From NCBI GenBank assembly GCA_965662265.1, contig CBFIGX010000006.1:62001-126000 (forward strand): 64,000 nucleotides of DNA, in the 5' to 3' direction. Made by a program: the position numbers and the translations under genes. The notes under the pieces were generated by a model. It had not been told where the DNA came from. It worked only from the letters and a program-made list of their open reading frames with translations, and did no database searches. This document shows, piece after piece, positions 19,344 through 30,526 of this stretch. The stretch's first letter is position 1; the number at the start of each line of letters is the position of its first letter. Source of the stretch: CBFIGX01 sp965662265. Lineage in GTDB: Bacteria; Bacteroidota; Bacteroidia; Flavobacteriales; UBA7430.

Positions 19344-20654
19344 ATGAAGAAATTAATTGATACAATAAAAAATATTTGGAAGATAGAAGAGTTAAGAAAC
19401 AGAATCTTAACAACCTTAGGTTTCTTATTAATCTATCGTCTAGGTTCTTTTGTAGCCCTTCCTGGCATAGACCCTCAACAGTTAGATGCACTTCAAAATC
19501 AAACAGCTGATGGGTTACTAGGACTCCTCAACATGTTTACGGGTGGTGCATTCTCACAGGCCTCTATTATGGCTCTAGGTATTATGCCTTACATTTCAGC
19601 TTCTATCGTTATCCAATTAATGACTATGGCTGTTCCATATCTACAAAAGTTGCAGAAGGATGGTGAAAGTGGTAGAACTAAAATTTCTCAAATAACCCGA
19701 TATTTAACCGTTTTGATTACTTGCTTCCAAGCACCTGGATACATTGCTAATCTTAAAGCTACATTACCTGCAGAAGCATTTTTATTATCGAGTGGTTCAT
19801 TTTGGTTTTCGAGCATTATAATACTTGTAACAGGTACCATGTTCGCAATGTGGTTAGGTGAAAAGATAACAGATAGAGGTATCGGTAATGGTATTTCACT
19901 ATTGATTATGGTTGGTATTATTGCAACCTTGCCACAATCATTTATTTTTGAAGTAGGTAGAGCAAAGCCATTGATTATCTTAGTTGAGTTAGTAATTATG
20001 TTAGCTGTAATTTTAGCTTCAGTTTTACTTGTTCAAGGTGTTCGTCGAATACCTATTCAATACGCCAAAAGAGGTGCTTCGGGTCAGGTTGCTGCGTCTG
20101 CGCGTCAGTATCTGCCTCTCAAAGTTAATGCCTCAGGAGTAATGCCAATTATCTTTGCTCAGGCCATCATGTTTATACCAATTACATTTGCTGGCTTATC
20201 TGACTCTGAAGGTGTGCAAAATTTTGTAGCCATATTCTCTGATTTTTCTGGATTCTGGTATAATTTTGTATTTGCAATATTAATCATACTATTTACTTAT
20301 TTCTACACTGCTATTACAGTTAATACCAACCAAATGGCAGATGATTTAAAGCGAAATGGTGGTTTCGTACCAGGTGTTAAGCCAGGAAAGGATACTGCTA
20401 CTTTTTTGGATAGTGTGATGTCTAGAATTGTGTTTCCTGGTTCGGTGTTCTTAGCAATCTTGGCTATTTTGCCCGCTTTTGCAATGAATGCAGGTGTGAA
20501 TCAGTCGTTCGCACAATTTTTTGGAGGTACTTCTCTGTTAATTATGGTAGGTGTTGTTTTAGATACACTTCAACAAATTGAGGGATACCTATTAAATCGT
20601 CATTATGATGGTTTAATGAAGTCTGGTCGTTTGACTGGAAAGTCAGGAATGTAG
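19344..20654 (+). CDS. secY: Protein translocase subunit SecY
   Basis: Central channel of the Sec translocon in the inner membrane. It has 436 residues and about ten hydrophobic segments, with the plug-region motif GLLGLLNMFTGGAFSQASIMALGIMPYISASI and the cytoplasmic loop QYAKRGASGQ. It has normal length. In many bacteria adk lies between secY and map; here map begins 9 bases after secY. Confidence 0.98.
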   Translation: MKKLIDTIKNIWKIEELRNRILTTLGFLLIYRLGSFVALPGIDPQQLDALQNQTADGLLGLLNMFTGGAFSQASIMALGIMPYISASIVIQLMTMAVPYLQKLQKDGESGRTKISQITRYLTVLITCFQAPGYIANLKATLPAEAFLLSSGSFWFSSIIILVTGTMFAMWLGEKITDRGIGNGISLLIMVGIIATLPQSFIFEVGRAKPLIILVELVIMLAVILASVLLVQGVRRIPIQYAKRGASGQVAASARQYLPLKVNASGVMPIIFAQAIMFIPITFAGLSDSEGVQNFVAIFSDFSGFWYNFVFAILIILFTYFYTAITVNTNQMADDLKRNGGFVPGVKPGKDTATFLDSVMSRIVFPGSVFLAILAILPAFAMNAGVNQSFAQFFGGTSLLIMVGVVLDTLQQIEGYLLNRHYDGLMKSGRLTGKSGM

Positions 20655-20663
20655 AAGATAATT

Positions 20664-21443
20664 ATGATCTATTACAAGACTGAAGAAGAAATTGAATTAA
20701 TAAGAGAGAGTTCTTTACTTGTTGCAAAAACGCACGCTGAAGTTGCGAAAATTATCAAACCTGGTGTTACAACCAATGAGTTAGATAAAATCGCAGAGGA
20801 GTTCATCAGAGACCATGATGCTATTCCAGCTTTTAAAGGTTATAGTGGTTTTCCCAATACATTATGTGCATCCCCGGATGAACAAGTTGTCCACGGAATA
20901 CCCAATAACCAACCATTAGAATCAGGTTCGATTTTATCATTGGACTGTGGTGTTAAAAAAAATGGCTTCTATGGAGATTCTGCTTTCACCTATGAAATAG
21001 GAGAAGTGGATCAAGAAGTAAAAGATTTACTTAGAGTTACGAGAGAGTCTCTATATAAAGCAATCGAAGTAGCTGTGTCTGGAAACCGTATAGGTGATAT
21101 AGGCTATGCTGTACAATTACACGCAGAGAAAAATGGATATTCAGTAGTTCGAGAATTGGTGGGTCATGGAGTTGGAGAAAATCTTCACGAAAGTCCAGAG
21201 GTTCCCAACTATGGTAAAAGAGGAAGAGGCGTAAAGTTAAATGAGGGATTGGTAATCGCAATAGAACCTATGATTAATATGGGTGTAAAAGAGATTATAC
21301 AATTAAACGATGGTTGGACAATTAAAACGGCCGACCTAAAACCTTCAGCACACTTCGAACATACGATTGTGGTTCGTAAAGGTAAAGCAGAAATATTATC
21401 GTCATTTGATTATATTGACGAGGTTTTAAATAAAAATAAATAG
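20664..21443 (+). CDS. map: Methionine aminopeptidase, type I
   Basis: Removes the initiator Met from nascent proteins, using two divalent metals. The 259 residues carry the metal ligands in LDCGVKKNGFYGDSA (two Asp), ELVGHGVG (His), IEPMIN (Glu) and FEHTIVV (Glu). There is no N-terminal zinc-finger extension, so it is the short bacterial form. It is part of the secY-map-infA-rpmJ segment. Confidence 0.97.
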   Translation: MIYYKTEEEIELIRESSLLVAKTHAEVAKIIKPGVTTNELDKIAEEFIRDHDAIPAFKGYSGFPNTLCASPDEQVVHGIPNNQPLESGSILSLDCGVKKNGFYGDSAFTYEIGEVDQEVKDLLRVTRESLYKAIEVAVSGNRIGDIGYAVQLHAEKNGYSVVRELVGHGVGENLHESPEVPNYGKRGRGVKLNEGLVIAIEPMINMGVKEIIQLNDGWTIKTADLKPSAHFEHTIVVRKGKAEILSSFDYIDEVLNKNK

Positions 21444-21446
21444 TGT

Positions 21447-21662
21447 ATGGCTAAACAAGCATCTATAGAGCAAGACGGAGTGATTATTGAATCGCTTTCT
21501 AATGCAATGTTTCGAGTAGAACTAGAAAATGGACACATTTTAACAGCTCACATCTCAGGAAAGATGCGAATGCACTATATCAAATTATTACCAGGTGATA
21601 AAGTCAAATTAGCTATGTCGCCTTATGATTTGACAAAAGGAAGAATTACTTACAGATACTAA
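21447..21662 (+). CDS. infA: Translation initiation factor IF-1
   Basis: OB-fold factor that occupies the 30S A site during initiation. It has 71 residues, with the [13 protein letters not shown] and [16 protein letters not shown] segments and the GRITYRY end. It starts 3 bases after map and is followed by rpmJ. Confidence 0.98.
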   Translation: MAKQASIEQDGVIIESLSNAMFRVELENGHILTAHISGKMRMHYIKLLPGDKVKLAMSPYDLTKGRITYRY

Positions 21663-21672
21663 ATAAAGAACG

Positions 21673-21789
21673 ATGAAAGTAAGAGCATCAATTAAAAAAA
21701 GAAGTGCCGACTGCCAAATAGTGCGCAGAAAGGGGCGTCTTTACGTTATTAACAAGAAGAACCCTAAATTTAAACAAAGACAAGGTTAG
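21673..21789 (+). CDS. rpmJ: 50S ribosomal protein L36, zinc-ligand-poor form
   Basis: bL36, the smallest 50S protein. The 38-residue ORF begins [14 protein letters not shown] and ends NPKFKQRQG. Classical L36 binds zinc with C11, C14, C27 and H33. Here only Cys14 remains, with Ser11, Asn27 and Phe33 in the other positions, so the zinc site is lost (the C-minus type). Its position between infA and rpsM is canonical. No second L36 gene is in the window. Confidence 0.95.
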   Translation: MKVRASIKKRSADCQIVRRKGRLYVINKKNPKFKQRQG

Positions 21790-21812
21790 TCCTTGATCGA
21801 AAAAAAAAATCT

Positions 21813-22187
21813 ATGGCAAGAATTGCAGGGGTAGATTTACCTACAAACAAAAGAGGAGAAATCGGGTTAACTTATATCTTTGGTATAGGAAGGACTCGTG
21901 CACAGAAAATCCTTACACAAGCCGGTGTTAATCTAAACACAAAGGTTAAGGATTGGAATGACGATGAATTGTCACAAATTCGTACGATCATTGCTAACTA
22001 CACTATAGAAGGTGAGTTGCGCTCTGAAGTTCAATTGAGTATCAAGAGATTGATGGACATTGGATGTAATAGAGGACAACGTCATCGTTCGGGATTACCG
22101 TTAAGAGGTCAGAGAACCAAAAACAATTCTCGAACAAGAAAAGGTAGAAGAAAAACTGTTGCAAACAAAAAGAAAGCAACTAAATAG
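21813..22187 (+). CDS. rpsM: 30S ribosomal protein S13
   Basis: uS13, in the 30S head, contacting the P-site tRNA and bridging to L5. It has 124 residues, with the [27 protein letters not shown] start, the H2TH-type core and the [18 protein letters not shown] basic tail. It starts the alpha segment of the superoperon. Confidence 0.98.
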   Translation: MARIAGVDLPTNKRGEIGLTYIFGIGRTRAQKILTQAGVNLNTKVKDWNDDELSQIRTIIANYTIEGELRSEVQLSIKRLMDIGCNRGQRHRSGLPLRGQRTKNNSRTRKGRRKTVANKKKATK

Positions 22188-22195
22188 TAGGCAAT

Positions 22196-22576
22196 ATGGC
22201 TAAGACAAACAAAAAGAGAAACGTAAAAGTTGAGGCTCTTGGGCAGGCGCATATTCACGCTTCTTTCAACAATATTATTATTTCTCTTACCAACAATGCA
22301 GGTCAAGTAATATCTTGGTCTTCTGCGGGTAAGCAAGGATTTAAGGGTTCGAAGAAAAACACACCTTACGCGGCTCAAACAGCAGCTGAAGATTGTGCAA
22401 AGATAGCGTATGAAGCTGGTTTAAGAAAAGTAAAAGTTTTCGTTAAGGGTCCAGGAAATGGACGCGAATCGGCTATTCGTACTTTACACAACACAGGAAT
22501 TCAAGTTACTGAAATCGTTGATGTGACGCCTCAACCTCACAATGGTTGTAGACCACCAAAACGTAGAAGAGTTTAA
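22196..22576 (+). CDS. rpsK: 30S ribosomal protein S11
   Basis: uS11, at the platform near the E site and the mRNA exit. It has 126 residues, with [27 protein letters not shown] and the conserved C-terminal [12 protein letters not shown]. It lies between rpsM and rpsD. Confidence 0.98.
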   Translation: MAKTNKKRNVKVEALGQAHIHASFNNIIISLTNNAGQVISWSSAGKQGFKGSKKNTPYAAQTAAEDCAKIAYEAGLRKVKVFVKGPGNGRESAIRTLHNTGIQVTEIVDVTPQPHNGCRPPKRRRV

Positions 22577-22595
22577 TCCTATTAAAATCTAAGAA

Positions 22596-23201
22596 ATGGC
22601 AAGATATACAGGTCCAAAAACCAAAATTGCTCGTAGGTTCGGTGAGGCAATCTTCGGTGCTGACAAATCATTGGAGAAAAGAAATTATCCTCCAGGTCAA
22701 CACGGAAACTCACGAAGAAGATCAAAGAAGTCTGAATATGCAGTTCAACTTCTAGAGAAGCAAAAGGCAAAATATACATACGGAATATTAGAAAAACAAT
22801 TCCGTAACCTATATAAAAAAGCATCTTCAAAAGTAGGTGTAACCGGTGAAATTCTTTTACAACTTTGTGAACGAAGACTAGATAACACCGTATACCGAAT
22901 GGGAATTGCTCCAACAAGAAGTGCTGCGCGTCAATTAGTATCACACCGCCACATTATGGTAAATGGTACAGTTGTAAATATTCCGTCATTCTCTATGCGT
23001 CCAGGTGATGTAGTTGAGGTGCGTGAAAAGTCAAAAGCCTTAGAAGTAGTAAATGATTCTATTAAGGCTAACTCTAGCGTCTATGAATGGTTAGAGTTTA
23101 ATGCAGACACAATGAAAGGTACTTTCGTTACTGTTCCTGAAAGAGCTCAAATTCCTGAGAATATCAAAGAGCAGTTAATCGTTGAATTGTACTCTAAGTA
23201 A
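22596..23201 (+). CDS. rpsD: 30S ribosomal protein S4
   Basis: uS4, a primary assembly protein and fidelity determinant; in Escherichia coli it represses the alpha operon. It has 201 residues, with the PGQHG motif, the [12 protein letters not shown] region and an S4 RNA-binding domain ([20 protein letters not shown]). The N-terminus lacks a zinc-binding Cys cluster. Confidence 0.98.
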   Translation: MARYTGPKTKIARRFGEAIFGADKSLEKRNYPPGQHGNSRRRSKKSEYAVQLLEKQKAKYTYGILEKQFRNLYKKASSKVGVTGEILLQLCERRLDNTVYRMGIAPTRSAARQLVSHRHIMVNGTVVNIPSFSMRPGDVVEVREKSKALEVVNDSIKANSSVYEWLEFNADTMKGTFVTVPERAQIPENIKEQLIVELYSK

Positions 23202-23225
23202 TAACAAAGCAATAAAATTTATCAT

Positions 23226-24218
23226 ATGGCAATATTAAATTTCCAGAAACCAGATAGAGTATTTATGGTAAACTCTAGTGACAATAACGGTCAGTTTGAG
23301 TTTCGCCCATTAGAACCGGGATATGGTTTAACTGTTGGTAATGCTTTACGTAGGGTCTTGCTATCTTCTCTAGAGGGATTTGCCATTTCATCTATACGTA
23401 TAGATGGCGTTGAGCATGAGTTTTCTACTATCGAGGGAGTTGTTGAAGATGTTACAGAAATAATATTAAACCTCAAGCAAGTCCGCTTCAAGAAACAAGT
23501 AGAAAATGTTGAAGACGAAACAGTTCAGGTATCTGTTTCTGGCCAAGATCAATTAAAAGCTGCAGACATAGGAAAGTTTATCTCTGGATTTCAAGTATTA
23601 AATCCAGACTTAGTGATCTGTAACATGAATACTAAGGTTAAAATTGACATGGTTCTGACGATTATTAAAGGTCGAGGATTTGTTACTTCGGAAGAACAAA
23701 ATATCGAAGAAGCTCCTCTTGGAACTATAGCAACCGATTCTATCTTTACACCAATAAAAAATGTAAAATACGAAGTAGAAAACTTCCGTGTTGAACAAAA
23801 GACAGATTATGAAAAGTTAATCTTTGATTTAACTACTGATGGATCTATTGACCCAAAAGATGCATTAACAGAAGCTGCCAAAATCTTGATTCACCACTTT
23901 ATGTTGTTCTCTGACGAACGTATTTCTCTAGAAGATGAGGAAACTGCTTCTGAAAACCAATATGATGAAGAATCATTAAAAATGAGACAACTTCTTCAGT
24001 CAAAATTGACCGATATGGATCTTTCTGTGAGAGCATTAAATTGCTTAAAAGCTGCCGAAGTTGAAACATTAGGTGATTTGGTAACATTTAACAAAAGCGA
24101 TTTAATGAAGTTTAGAAACTTCGGTAAGAAGTCGTTGACAGAATTAGACGAACTAGTTGCTTTAAAAGGTCTTACCTTTGGTATGGACACTGCGAAGTAC
24201 AAATTAGATAAGGAATAG
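23226..24218 (+). CDS. rpoA: DNA-directed RNA polymerase subunit alpha
   Basis: Alpha subunit that dimerises to nucleate RNA polymerase assembly. It has 330 residues. The N-terminal domain has [22 protein letters not shown]; the linker is acidic (about residues 235-250); the C-terminal domain has the helix-hairpin-helix [14 protein letters not shown] region that contacts UP elements and regulators. It lies between rpsD and rplQ as usual. Confidence 0.98.
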   Translation: MAILNFQKPDRVFMVNSSDNNGQFEFRPLEPGYGLTVGNALRRVLLSSLEGFAISSIRIDGVEHEFSTIEGVVEDVTEIILNLKQVRFKKQVENVEDETVQVSVSGQDQLKAADIGKFISGFQVLNPDLVICNMNTKVKIDMVLTIIKGRGFVTSEEQNIEEAPLGTIATDSIFTPIKNVKYEVENFRVEQKTDYEKLIFDLTTDGSIDPKDALTEAAKILIHHFMLFSDERISLEDEETASENQYDEESLKMRQLLQSKLTDMDLSVRALNCLKAAEVETLGDLVTFNKSDLMKFRNFGKKSLTELDELVALKGLTFGMDTAKYKLDKE

Positions 24219-24222
24219 CGGC

Positions 24223-24753
24223 ATGAGACACGGAAAAAAATTCAATCATTTAGGGAGAAAAGCTGCACATCGTAAAGCGATGTTATCAAATATGGCTAAC
24301 TCATTGATTGAGCATAAAAGAATAAACACTACTGTGGCTAAGGCAAAAGCATTGAAAAAATATGTAGAACCCTTAATTACTAAAGCAAAGACAGATTCGA
24401 CTCACTCTCGTAGAGTAGTTTTCTCTTATCTAAAGCAAAAAGAAGCAATCAAAGAGCTGTTTGGTTCTGTAGCAATAAAAATTGGTGATCGTCCAGGAGG
24501 ATATACTCGTATTATTAAAACGGGGAATCGAATGGGAGATAATGCCGAAATGTGTATGATTGAGTTGGTAGATTTCAACGAAGTTTATAACAACGGTAAA
24601 GAGACAAAGAAAACGAAAACTCGTAGACGTAAGAAATCTAGCGTTAAATCTGTTGAGACTCCTGTGGTTGACGAAGCTCAAGTGGTAGAAGAAACACCTG
24701 CAGTTGAAGAAGCACAATCTGAAGATGCAACTGGTGAAAATCAAGATGCATAA
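24223..24753 (+). CDS. rplQ: 50S ribosomal protein L17 with C-terminal extension
   Basis: bL17, near the tunnel exit. Residues 1 to about 120 form the standard domain ([21 protein letters not shown] start). An extra tail of roughly 55 residues follows: a basic [10 protein letters not shown] stretch, then an acidic Val/Glu/Ala-rich segment, bringing the length to 176. Such tails occur in Bacteroidota L17. It is the last gene before the terminator of the superoperon. Confidence 0.97.
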   Translation: MRHGKKFNHLGRKAAHRKAMLSNMANSLIEHKRINTTVAKAKALKKYVEPLITKAKTDSTHSRRVVFSYLKQKEAIKELFGSVAIKIGDRPGGYTRIIKTGNRMGDNAEMCMIELVDFNEVYNNGKETKKTKTRRRKKSSVKSVETPVVDEAQVVEETPAVEEAQSEDATGENQDA

Positions 24754-24783
24754 TAGAACAAGTGAAATAGTATATTAAATACC

Positions 24784-24820
24784 AAAAAAGGATAGGGCTT
24801 CGGCTTTATCCTTTTTTTTT
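24784..24820 (+). terminator. Terminator of the ribosomal superoperon
   Basis: A 12-base-pair stem closed by a C-UUCG-G tetraloop is followed by nine or more T. The stem extends into flanking A and T runs, so it may also act weakly in the other direction. It lies 30 bases after rplQ and only 16 bases before the carA ATG. Confidence 0.92.
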
Positions 24821-24836
24821 AGAATTTCAACTCTAG

Positions 24837-25946
24837 ATGAAATACAAGGCAAAAGAAAAAGCAGTACTAGTATTAGAAGATGGCACCATTTTTCACGGAC
24901 ATGCAGCAGGGCTGAAAGGAACAGCAACTGGTGAAGTATGCTTTAATACAGGTATGACTGGATATCAAGAAATTTTCACGGATCCTTCTTACACAGGACA
25001 AATTATGCTTACTACTAATGCTCATATTGGTAATTATGGTATACATAACGACGAAGTAGAGTCCGATAGTGTAAAGATTTCAGGTTTGATCTGTAAAGAT
25101 TTTAACGACCATAACACCAGACCATCTTCAAGTATGTCTTTGCAGGAGTATTTCGAAAAGGAAGGCTTAGTAGCTATCTGTGATCTAGACACGCGGGCTC
25201 TTGTTCGATATGTACGCGATAAAGGAGCAATGAATGCGATTATCTCTTCAGAAAACCTAGATATAGACTCCTTAAAGGCCCAATTAGCTGAGGTTCCCAG
25301 TATGGAAGGTTTGGAACTTTCTTCCACTGTGTCAACCAAAGAGCCTTACACATTTGGTGAGGAAAACGCTCAATACAAAGTGGCTGTATTAGATTTGGGA
25401 GTAAAGAAAAATATATTAAGATGTTTAGCTGACAGGGGGTGTTACCTAAAAGTGTTTCCTATGCATGCTAGTGTGGGTGATATGTTAAGTTGGGAGCCTG
25501 ATGGTTTTTTCCTTTCTAACGGGCCTGGTGATCCTAGTGCTATGCCAAATGTTATTGGAGAAGTAAAGAAGATTTTAAATGTCGGCTTGCCAATTTTTGG
25601 TATTTGTTTAGGCCATCAAATGATTGGTTTGTCATCAGGACTTACTACGTATAAAATGCATAACGGACATAGAGGTATTAATCACCCAGTTTTAAATCTT
25701 GAAACTGGTTTGGGAGAAATTACATCTCAAAATCATGGTTTTGCAATTAGTATGGATAGTCTAGAAACCAACGATAACATTATTTTAACCCATAAAAATT
25801 TAAATGACAATACGGTTGAGGGAATTCGATTAAAAGATCGCTCTTGTTTTTCAGTACAGTACCATCCTGAGTCTTCACCTGGGCCTCATGATTCTCGTTA
25901 CCTTTTTGATCAGTTTGTAGAAAATATAAAAGCACATAAAAAGTAA
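24837..25946 (+). CDS. carA: Carbamoyl-phosphate synthase small subunit
   Basis: Glutaminase subunit that supplies ammonia to CarB for carbamoyl phosphate, feeding pyrimidine and arginine synthesis. It has 369 residues. The N-terminal small-subunit domain (about 1-175) is followed by a class I glutamine amidotransferase domain with Cys257 in GICLGHQ and the His343/Glu345 pair in QYHPES. carB is not nearby; eno follows after 3 bases. No promoter match is seen between the rplQ terminator and the start, so readthrough may contribute to expression. Confidence 0.97.
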   Translation: MKYKAKEKAVLVLEDGTIFHGHAAGLKGTATGEVCFNTGMTGYQEIFTDPSYTGQIMLTTNAHIGNYGIHNDEVESDSVKISGLICKDFNDHNTRPSSSMSLQEYFEKEGLVAICDLDTRALVRYVRDKGAMNAIISSENLDIDSLKAQLAEVPSMEGLELSSTVSTKEPYTFGEENAQYKVAVLDLGVKKNILRCLADRGCYLKVFPMHASVGDMLSWEPDGFFLSNGPGDPSAMPNVIGEVKKILNVGLPIFGICLGHQMIGLSSGLTTYKMHNGHRGINHPVLNLETGLGEITSQNHGFAISMDSLETNDNIILTHKNLNDNTVEGIRLKDRSCFSVQYHPESSPGPHDSRYLFDQFVENIKAHKK

Positions 25947-27239
<1,293 letters not shown>

Positions 27240-27308
27240 AACAGAGCCTTTAGACTTTGGTTTTAAAGAAGGTAGAAAATAATATATAAACGAGCAATTA
27301 GGTTAAAA

Positions 27309-28595
27309 ATGTCAAAATTTGCAGAACTAAATTACGAAGGAAAGAGTTACCAATTACCAGTTATAGAAGGTAGTGAAGGAGAACAAGCAATTGATATTAG
27401 CAAACTAAGAGGCCAGACAGGTCTAATTACTATTGATAAAGGATTTAAAAATACTGGATCTACTGAAAGTGCTATTACTTTTTTAGATGGAGAAAAGGGT
27501 GTTTTACGACACAGAGGTTATAGTATAGAAGATTTAGCCGAAAAATCGTCATTTATTGAAGTTGCATATCTTGTAATTTATGGAGAATTGCCTTCTATTG
27601 AGCAATTAAAAACATTTAAAAGTGATATTACTCACCATACATTAGTACATGAAGACGTGAAATCAATATTAGATGGTTTCCCATCTAAAGCACACCCAAT
27701 GGGAGTACTTTCATCTTTGGTTTCTTCACTTACTGCCTTTTATCCAAAATCTTTAGACCCTAATCGTTCTGCAGAAGAGATTAATGGTACAATTATTCGC
27801 ATCATTGCAAAACTTCCTACCCTTGCAGCTTGGGCATTTAAAAACAGAGTTCGTCAACCTTTAGTATATCCAAATAACGAATTAGACTACTGTTCTAACT
27901 TCTTACGAATGATGTTTGGCCTTCCTACCGAAGATTATAAAGCCAACCCGGTAATAGCTTCAGCATTAGACAAGTTATTAATACTACATGCCGATCATGA
28001 ACAAAACTGTTCTGCTTCTACTGTAAGAATTGTAGGTTCTTCCCATGCCAGTTTGTACGCATCAGTATCTGCTGGTATTGCAGCTTTGTGGGGTCCACTT
28101 CATGGCGGCGCAAATCAGGCTGTAATAGAGATGCTCGAGGCAATTAAGGCAGATGGGGGAGATGTGTCTAAATATGTTGCAAAGGCTAAAGATAAGTCAG
28201 ATTCTTTCCGTTTAATGGGCTTTGGTCATAGAGTCTACAAAAACTTTGATCCGCGCGCACGGATTATTAAAAAAGCAGCAGATGATGTATTAGGAGCTCT
28301 AGGGATTAATGACCCAGTGTTAGATATCGCCAAAGAGCTAGAAGGTGTTGCGTTAAAAGATCAATACTTCATTGATAGAGGTTTATATCCAAACGTAGAT
28401 TTTTACTCAGGAATTATATACAGAGCGCTTGGTATACCAACAGATATGTTTACCGTGATGTTTGCTCTAGGAAGACTGCCAGGTTGGGTAGCTCAATGGA
28501 AAGAAATGAGAGAAAATGGAGATCCTATTGGTCGGCCACGTCAGGTATATACAGGCTACAATGCAAGACCTTATGTGCCAATAAACGAACGTTAA
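27309..28595 (+). CDS. gltA: Citrate synthase
   Basis: Condenses acetyl-CoA with oxaloacetate to start the TCA cycle. It has 428 residues, with active-site segments LHADHEQNCSAST, GPLHGGANQ and GFGHRVYKNFDPR holding the conserved His and Arg residues. The length fits the Gram-negative GltA type with an N-terminal beta domain, a form usually hexameric and often NADH-sensitive. It lies 69 bases after eno; the gap shows no convincing hairpin or promoter. Confidence 0.97.
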   Translation: MSKFAELNYEGKSYQLPVIEGSEGEQAIDISKLRGQTGLITIDKGFKNTGSTESAITFLDGEKGVLRHRGYSIEDLAEKSSFIEVAYLVIYGELPSIEQLKTFKSDITHHTLVHEDVKSILDGFPSKAHPMGVLSSLVSSLTAFYPKSLDPNRSAEEINGTIIRIIAKLPTLAAWAFKNRVRQPLVYPNNELDYCSNFLRMMFGLPTEDYKANPVIASALDKLLILHADHEQNCSASTVRIVGSSHASLYASVSAGIAALWGPLHGGANQAVIEMLEAIKADGGDVSKYVAKAKDKSDSFRLMGFGHRVYKNFDPRARIIKKAADDVLGALGINDPVLDIAKELEGVALKDQYFIDRGLYPNVDFYSGIIYRALGIPTDMFTVMFALGRLPGWVAQWKEMRENGDPIGRPRQVYTGYNARPYVPINER

Positions 28596-28655
28596 ATTTT
28601 ATTAATTTCTTGTAAAATCGACCTATTATATTTTTATAGTATTACATAGATTAAA

Positions 28656-28663
28656 TATCTTTG
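28656..28663 (+). promoter_or_regulatory. -7 element of the ubiD-family gene
   Basis: TATCTTTG matches TAnnTTTG and ends 15 bases before the ATG at 28679. Its last TTG (28661-28663) is in frame with the gene and can be misread as a start codon. I see no TTG at the -33 spacing. Confidence 0.65.
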
Positions 28664-28678
28664 AACAAAGAAATCACT

Positions 28679-30517
28679 ATGGGTTATAAAAGTTTAGAAG
28701 ATTGTGTTAAAGATTTAGAAAAAACAGGACAACTCATACGTATAAAAGAAGAAGTCGACCCTCATTTAGAGATGTCTTCAATTCAACTTAGGGCATATAG
28801 AAAAGGAGCTCAAGCCATACTCTTTGAAAAAGTCAAAGGATCACCATTCAGGGCATTATCAAATTTATTTGGTGACGTAAATCGTTCTCAATTTTTGTTT
28901 AGGGATACCATAGAAATGGTGCAAAACATTGCTTTGCTAAAAAAAGATCCACTCATAGCCCTCAAACAACCTCTCAAGTATTTATCTACTCCTAAACATT
29001 TGTATAACGCACTCCCTAAAAAAGTGTCTAAGCGAAGTGCAAAGTTTAAAGAAACTACGATTGATAAATTACCCCAGATAAAATCATGGAAGAATGATGG
29101 AGGACCATTCATTACCTTACCTATAGTTTATACAGAAGATGTTGAGCAGCCAGGATGGTTTAAGTCCAATATGGGGATGTATCGTATTCAATTAGGAGGA
29201 AATGACTATGTTCAAAATCAAGAAATTGGATTACATTATCAGATTCATAGAGGTATCGGAGTACACCAAACAAAAGCCAATGCTGTTGGTGAGCCATTGA
29301 AAGTAAGTATTTTTGTTGGAGGACCACCTTCACTTACTTTTTCTGCCGTAATGCCTTTGCCAGAAGGATTGCCAGAATTAGCTTTTGCCGGTATGCTAGG
29401 CGGAAAGCGAATGCGTTATTTTAAAGAAGATGGATATACCGTATCGGCAGATGCTGATTTTGTAATTACTGGAGAGGTATTGCCACATGATGTAAAACCT
29501 GAAGGCCCATTCGGTGATCATCTAGGATATTACAGTTTAAAACACGATTTTCCTGTAATGAAAGTTCATAAAGTGTACCATAAAAAAAATGCCATTTGGC
29601 CATTTACAGTTGTTGGAAGACCTCCGCAAGAAGATACGAGCTTTGGTGCAATGATTCATGAGCTCGCTGGAGAAACTGTTAAACTCGAATTGCCAGGTGT
29701 AAAAGCTGTACATGCTGTAGATGCCTCAGGTGTACATCCATTACTTTTTGCTATTGGTTCTGAGCGTTATACACCCTACATTAAAAATAAACAACCTGCA
29801 GAAATTTTAACACAAGCAAACCATATACTCGGTTTTGGACAGATGTCTTTAGCTAAATTTCTATTCATCGCCGCAGAGGAAGATAACAAGCCATTAAATA
29901 TTGATGATGAGCAAGCCTTTATGAGATACATATTAGAGCATGTAGACTGGAATAGAGACCTGCATTTTTATACTAAAACAAGTATTGATACATTAGATTA
30001 TTCTTCAGAAGGGTTAAACGAAGGGTCTAAAGTTGTTGTTGCGGCAGCTGGAGAACAAAAGCGAACTCTGGCTAATAAACTCAACTTAAACAAAGAATTG
30101 CCAAGTGGCATTACTAAAGCTAGTGTTGTTTCCTCTGGAATTATTGCCTTTTCATGCTCCGCTTTTAAATCTTACGATAGCGCTGAAAAAGAGATTATGA
30201 TTTGGAGTAATGGACTAAAACAATGCCTGGGAGATGAAATTGATCAATGGCCTTTATTTCTAATTACCGATGACGCTGATTTTGTAGCCGAAGATTATCA
30301 AAACTTCTTATGGACAACCTTTACAAGAGCCAATCCTTCACACGACATATATGGTGTGGACTCCTATATTCAACACAAACATTGGGGTTGCAAAGGGCCG
30401 TTAGTTATTGATACAAGAGTTAAGCCTCATCATGCTCCACCATTAATACTAGATGATGATGTTGAAAAAAGAGTAGATCAACTTTTTAAAGCGCATCCTG
30501 AGTTGTCAAAATTATAG
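28679..30517 (+). CDS. UbiD-family decarboxylase (menaquinone biosynthesis type)
   Basis: Prenylated-FMN-dependent decarboxylase family. In Bacteroidota the roughly 610-residue members are usually assigned to menaquinone synthesis; the exact substrate is inference. The protein has 612 residues, with PGWFKSNMGMYRIQ, the GIGVHQTKANAVGEP loop, PEGPFGDHLGYYS (conserved acidic residues) and GRPPQEDTSFG. I start at ATG 28679 because a TTG six codons upstream is part of the promoter -7 box. A cofactor-making UbiX gene is not in the window. It converges on rmuC with a 9-base gap. Confidence 0.87.
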   Translation: MGYKSLEDCVKDLEKTGQLIRIKEEVDPHLEMSSIQLRAYRKGAQAILFEKVKGSPFRALSNLFGDVNRSQFLFRDTIEMVQNIALLKKDPLIALKQPLKYLSTPKHLYNALPKKVSKRSAKFKETTIDKLPQIKSWKNDGGPFITLPIVYTEDVEQPGWFKSNMGMYRIQLGGNDYVQNQEIGLHYQIHRGIGVHQTKANAVGEPLKVSIFVGGPPSLTFSAVMPLPEGLPELAFAGMLGGKRMRYFKEDGYTVSADADFVITGEVLPHDVKPEGPFGDHLGYYSLKHDFPVMKVHKVYHKKNAIWPFTVVGRPPQEDTSFGAMIHELAGETVKLELPGVKAVHAVDASGVHPLLFAIGSERYTPYIKNKQPAEILTQANHILGFGQMSLAKFLFIAAEEDNKPLNIDDEQAFMRYILEHVDWNRDLHFYTKTSIDTLDYSSEGLNEGSKVVVAAAGEQKRTLANKLNLNKELPSGITKASVVSSGIIAFSCSAFKSYDSAEKEIMIWSNGLKQCLGDEIDQWPLFLITDDADFVAEDYQNFLWTTFTRANPSHDIYGVDSYIQHKHWGCKGPLVIDTRVKPHHAPPLILDDDVEKRVDQLFKAHPELSKL

Positions 30518-30526
30518 TTTTCTTGT

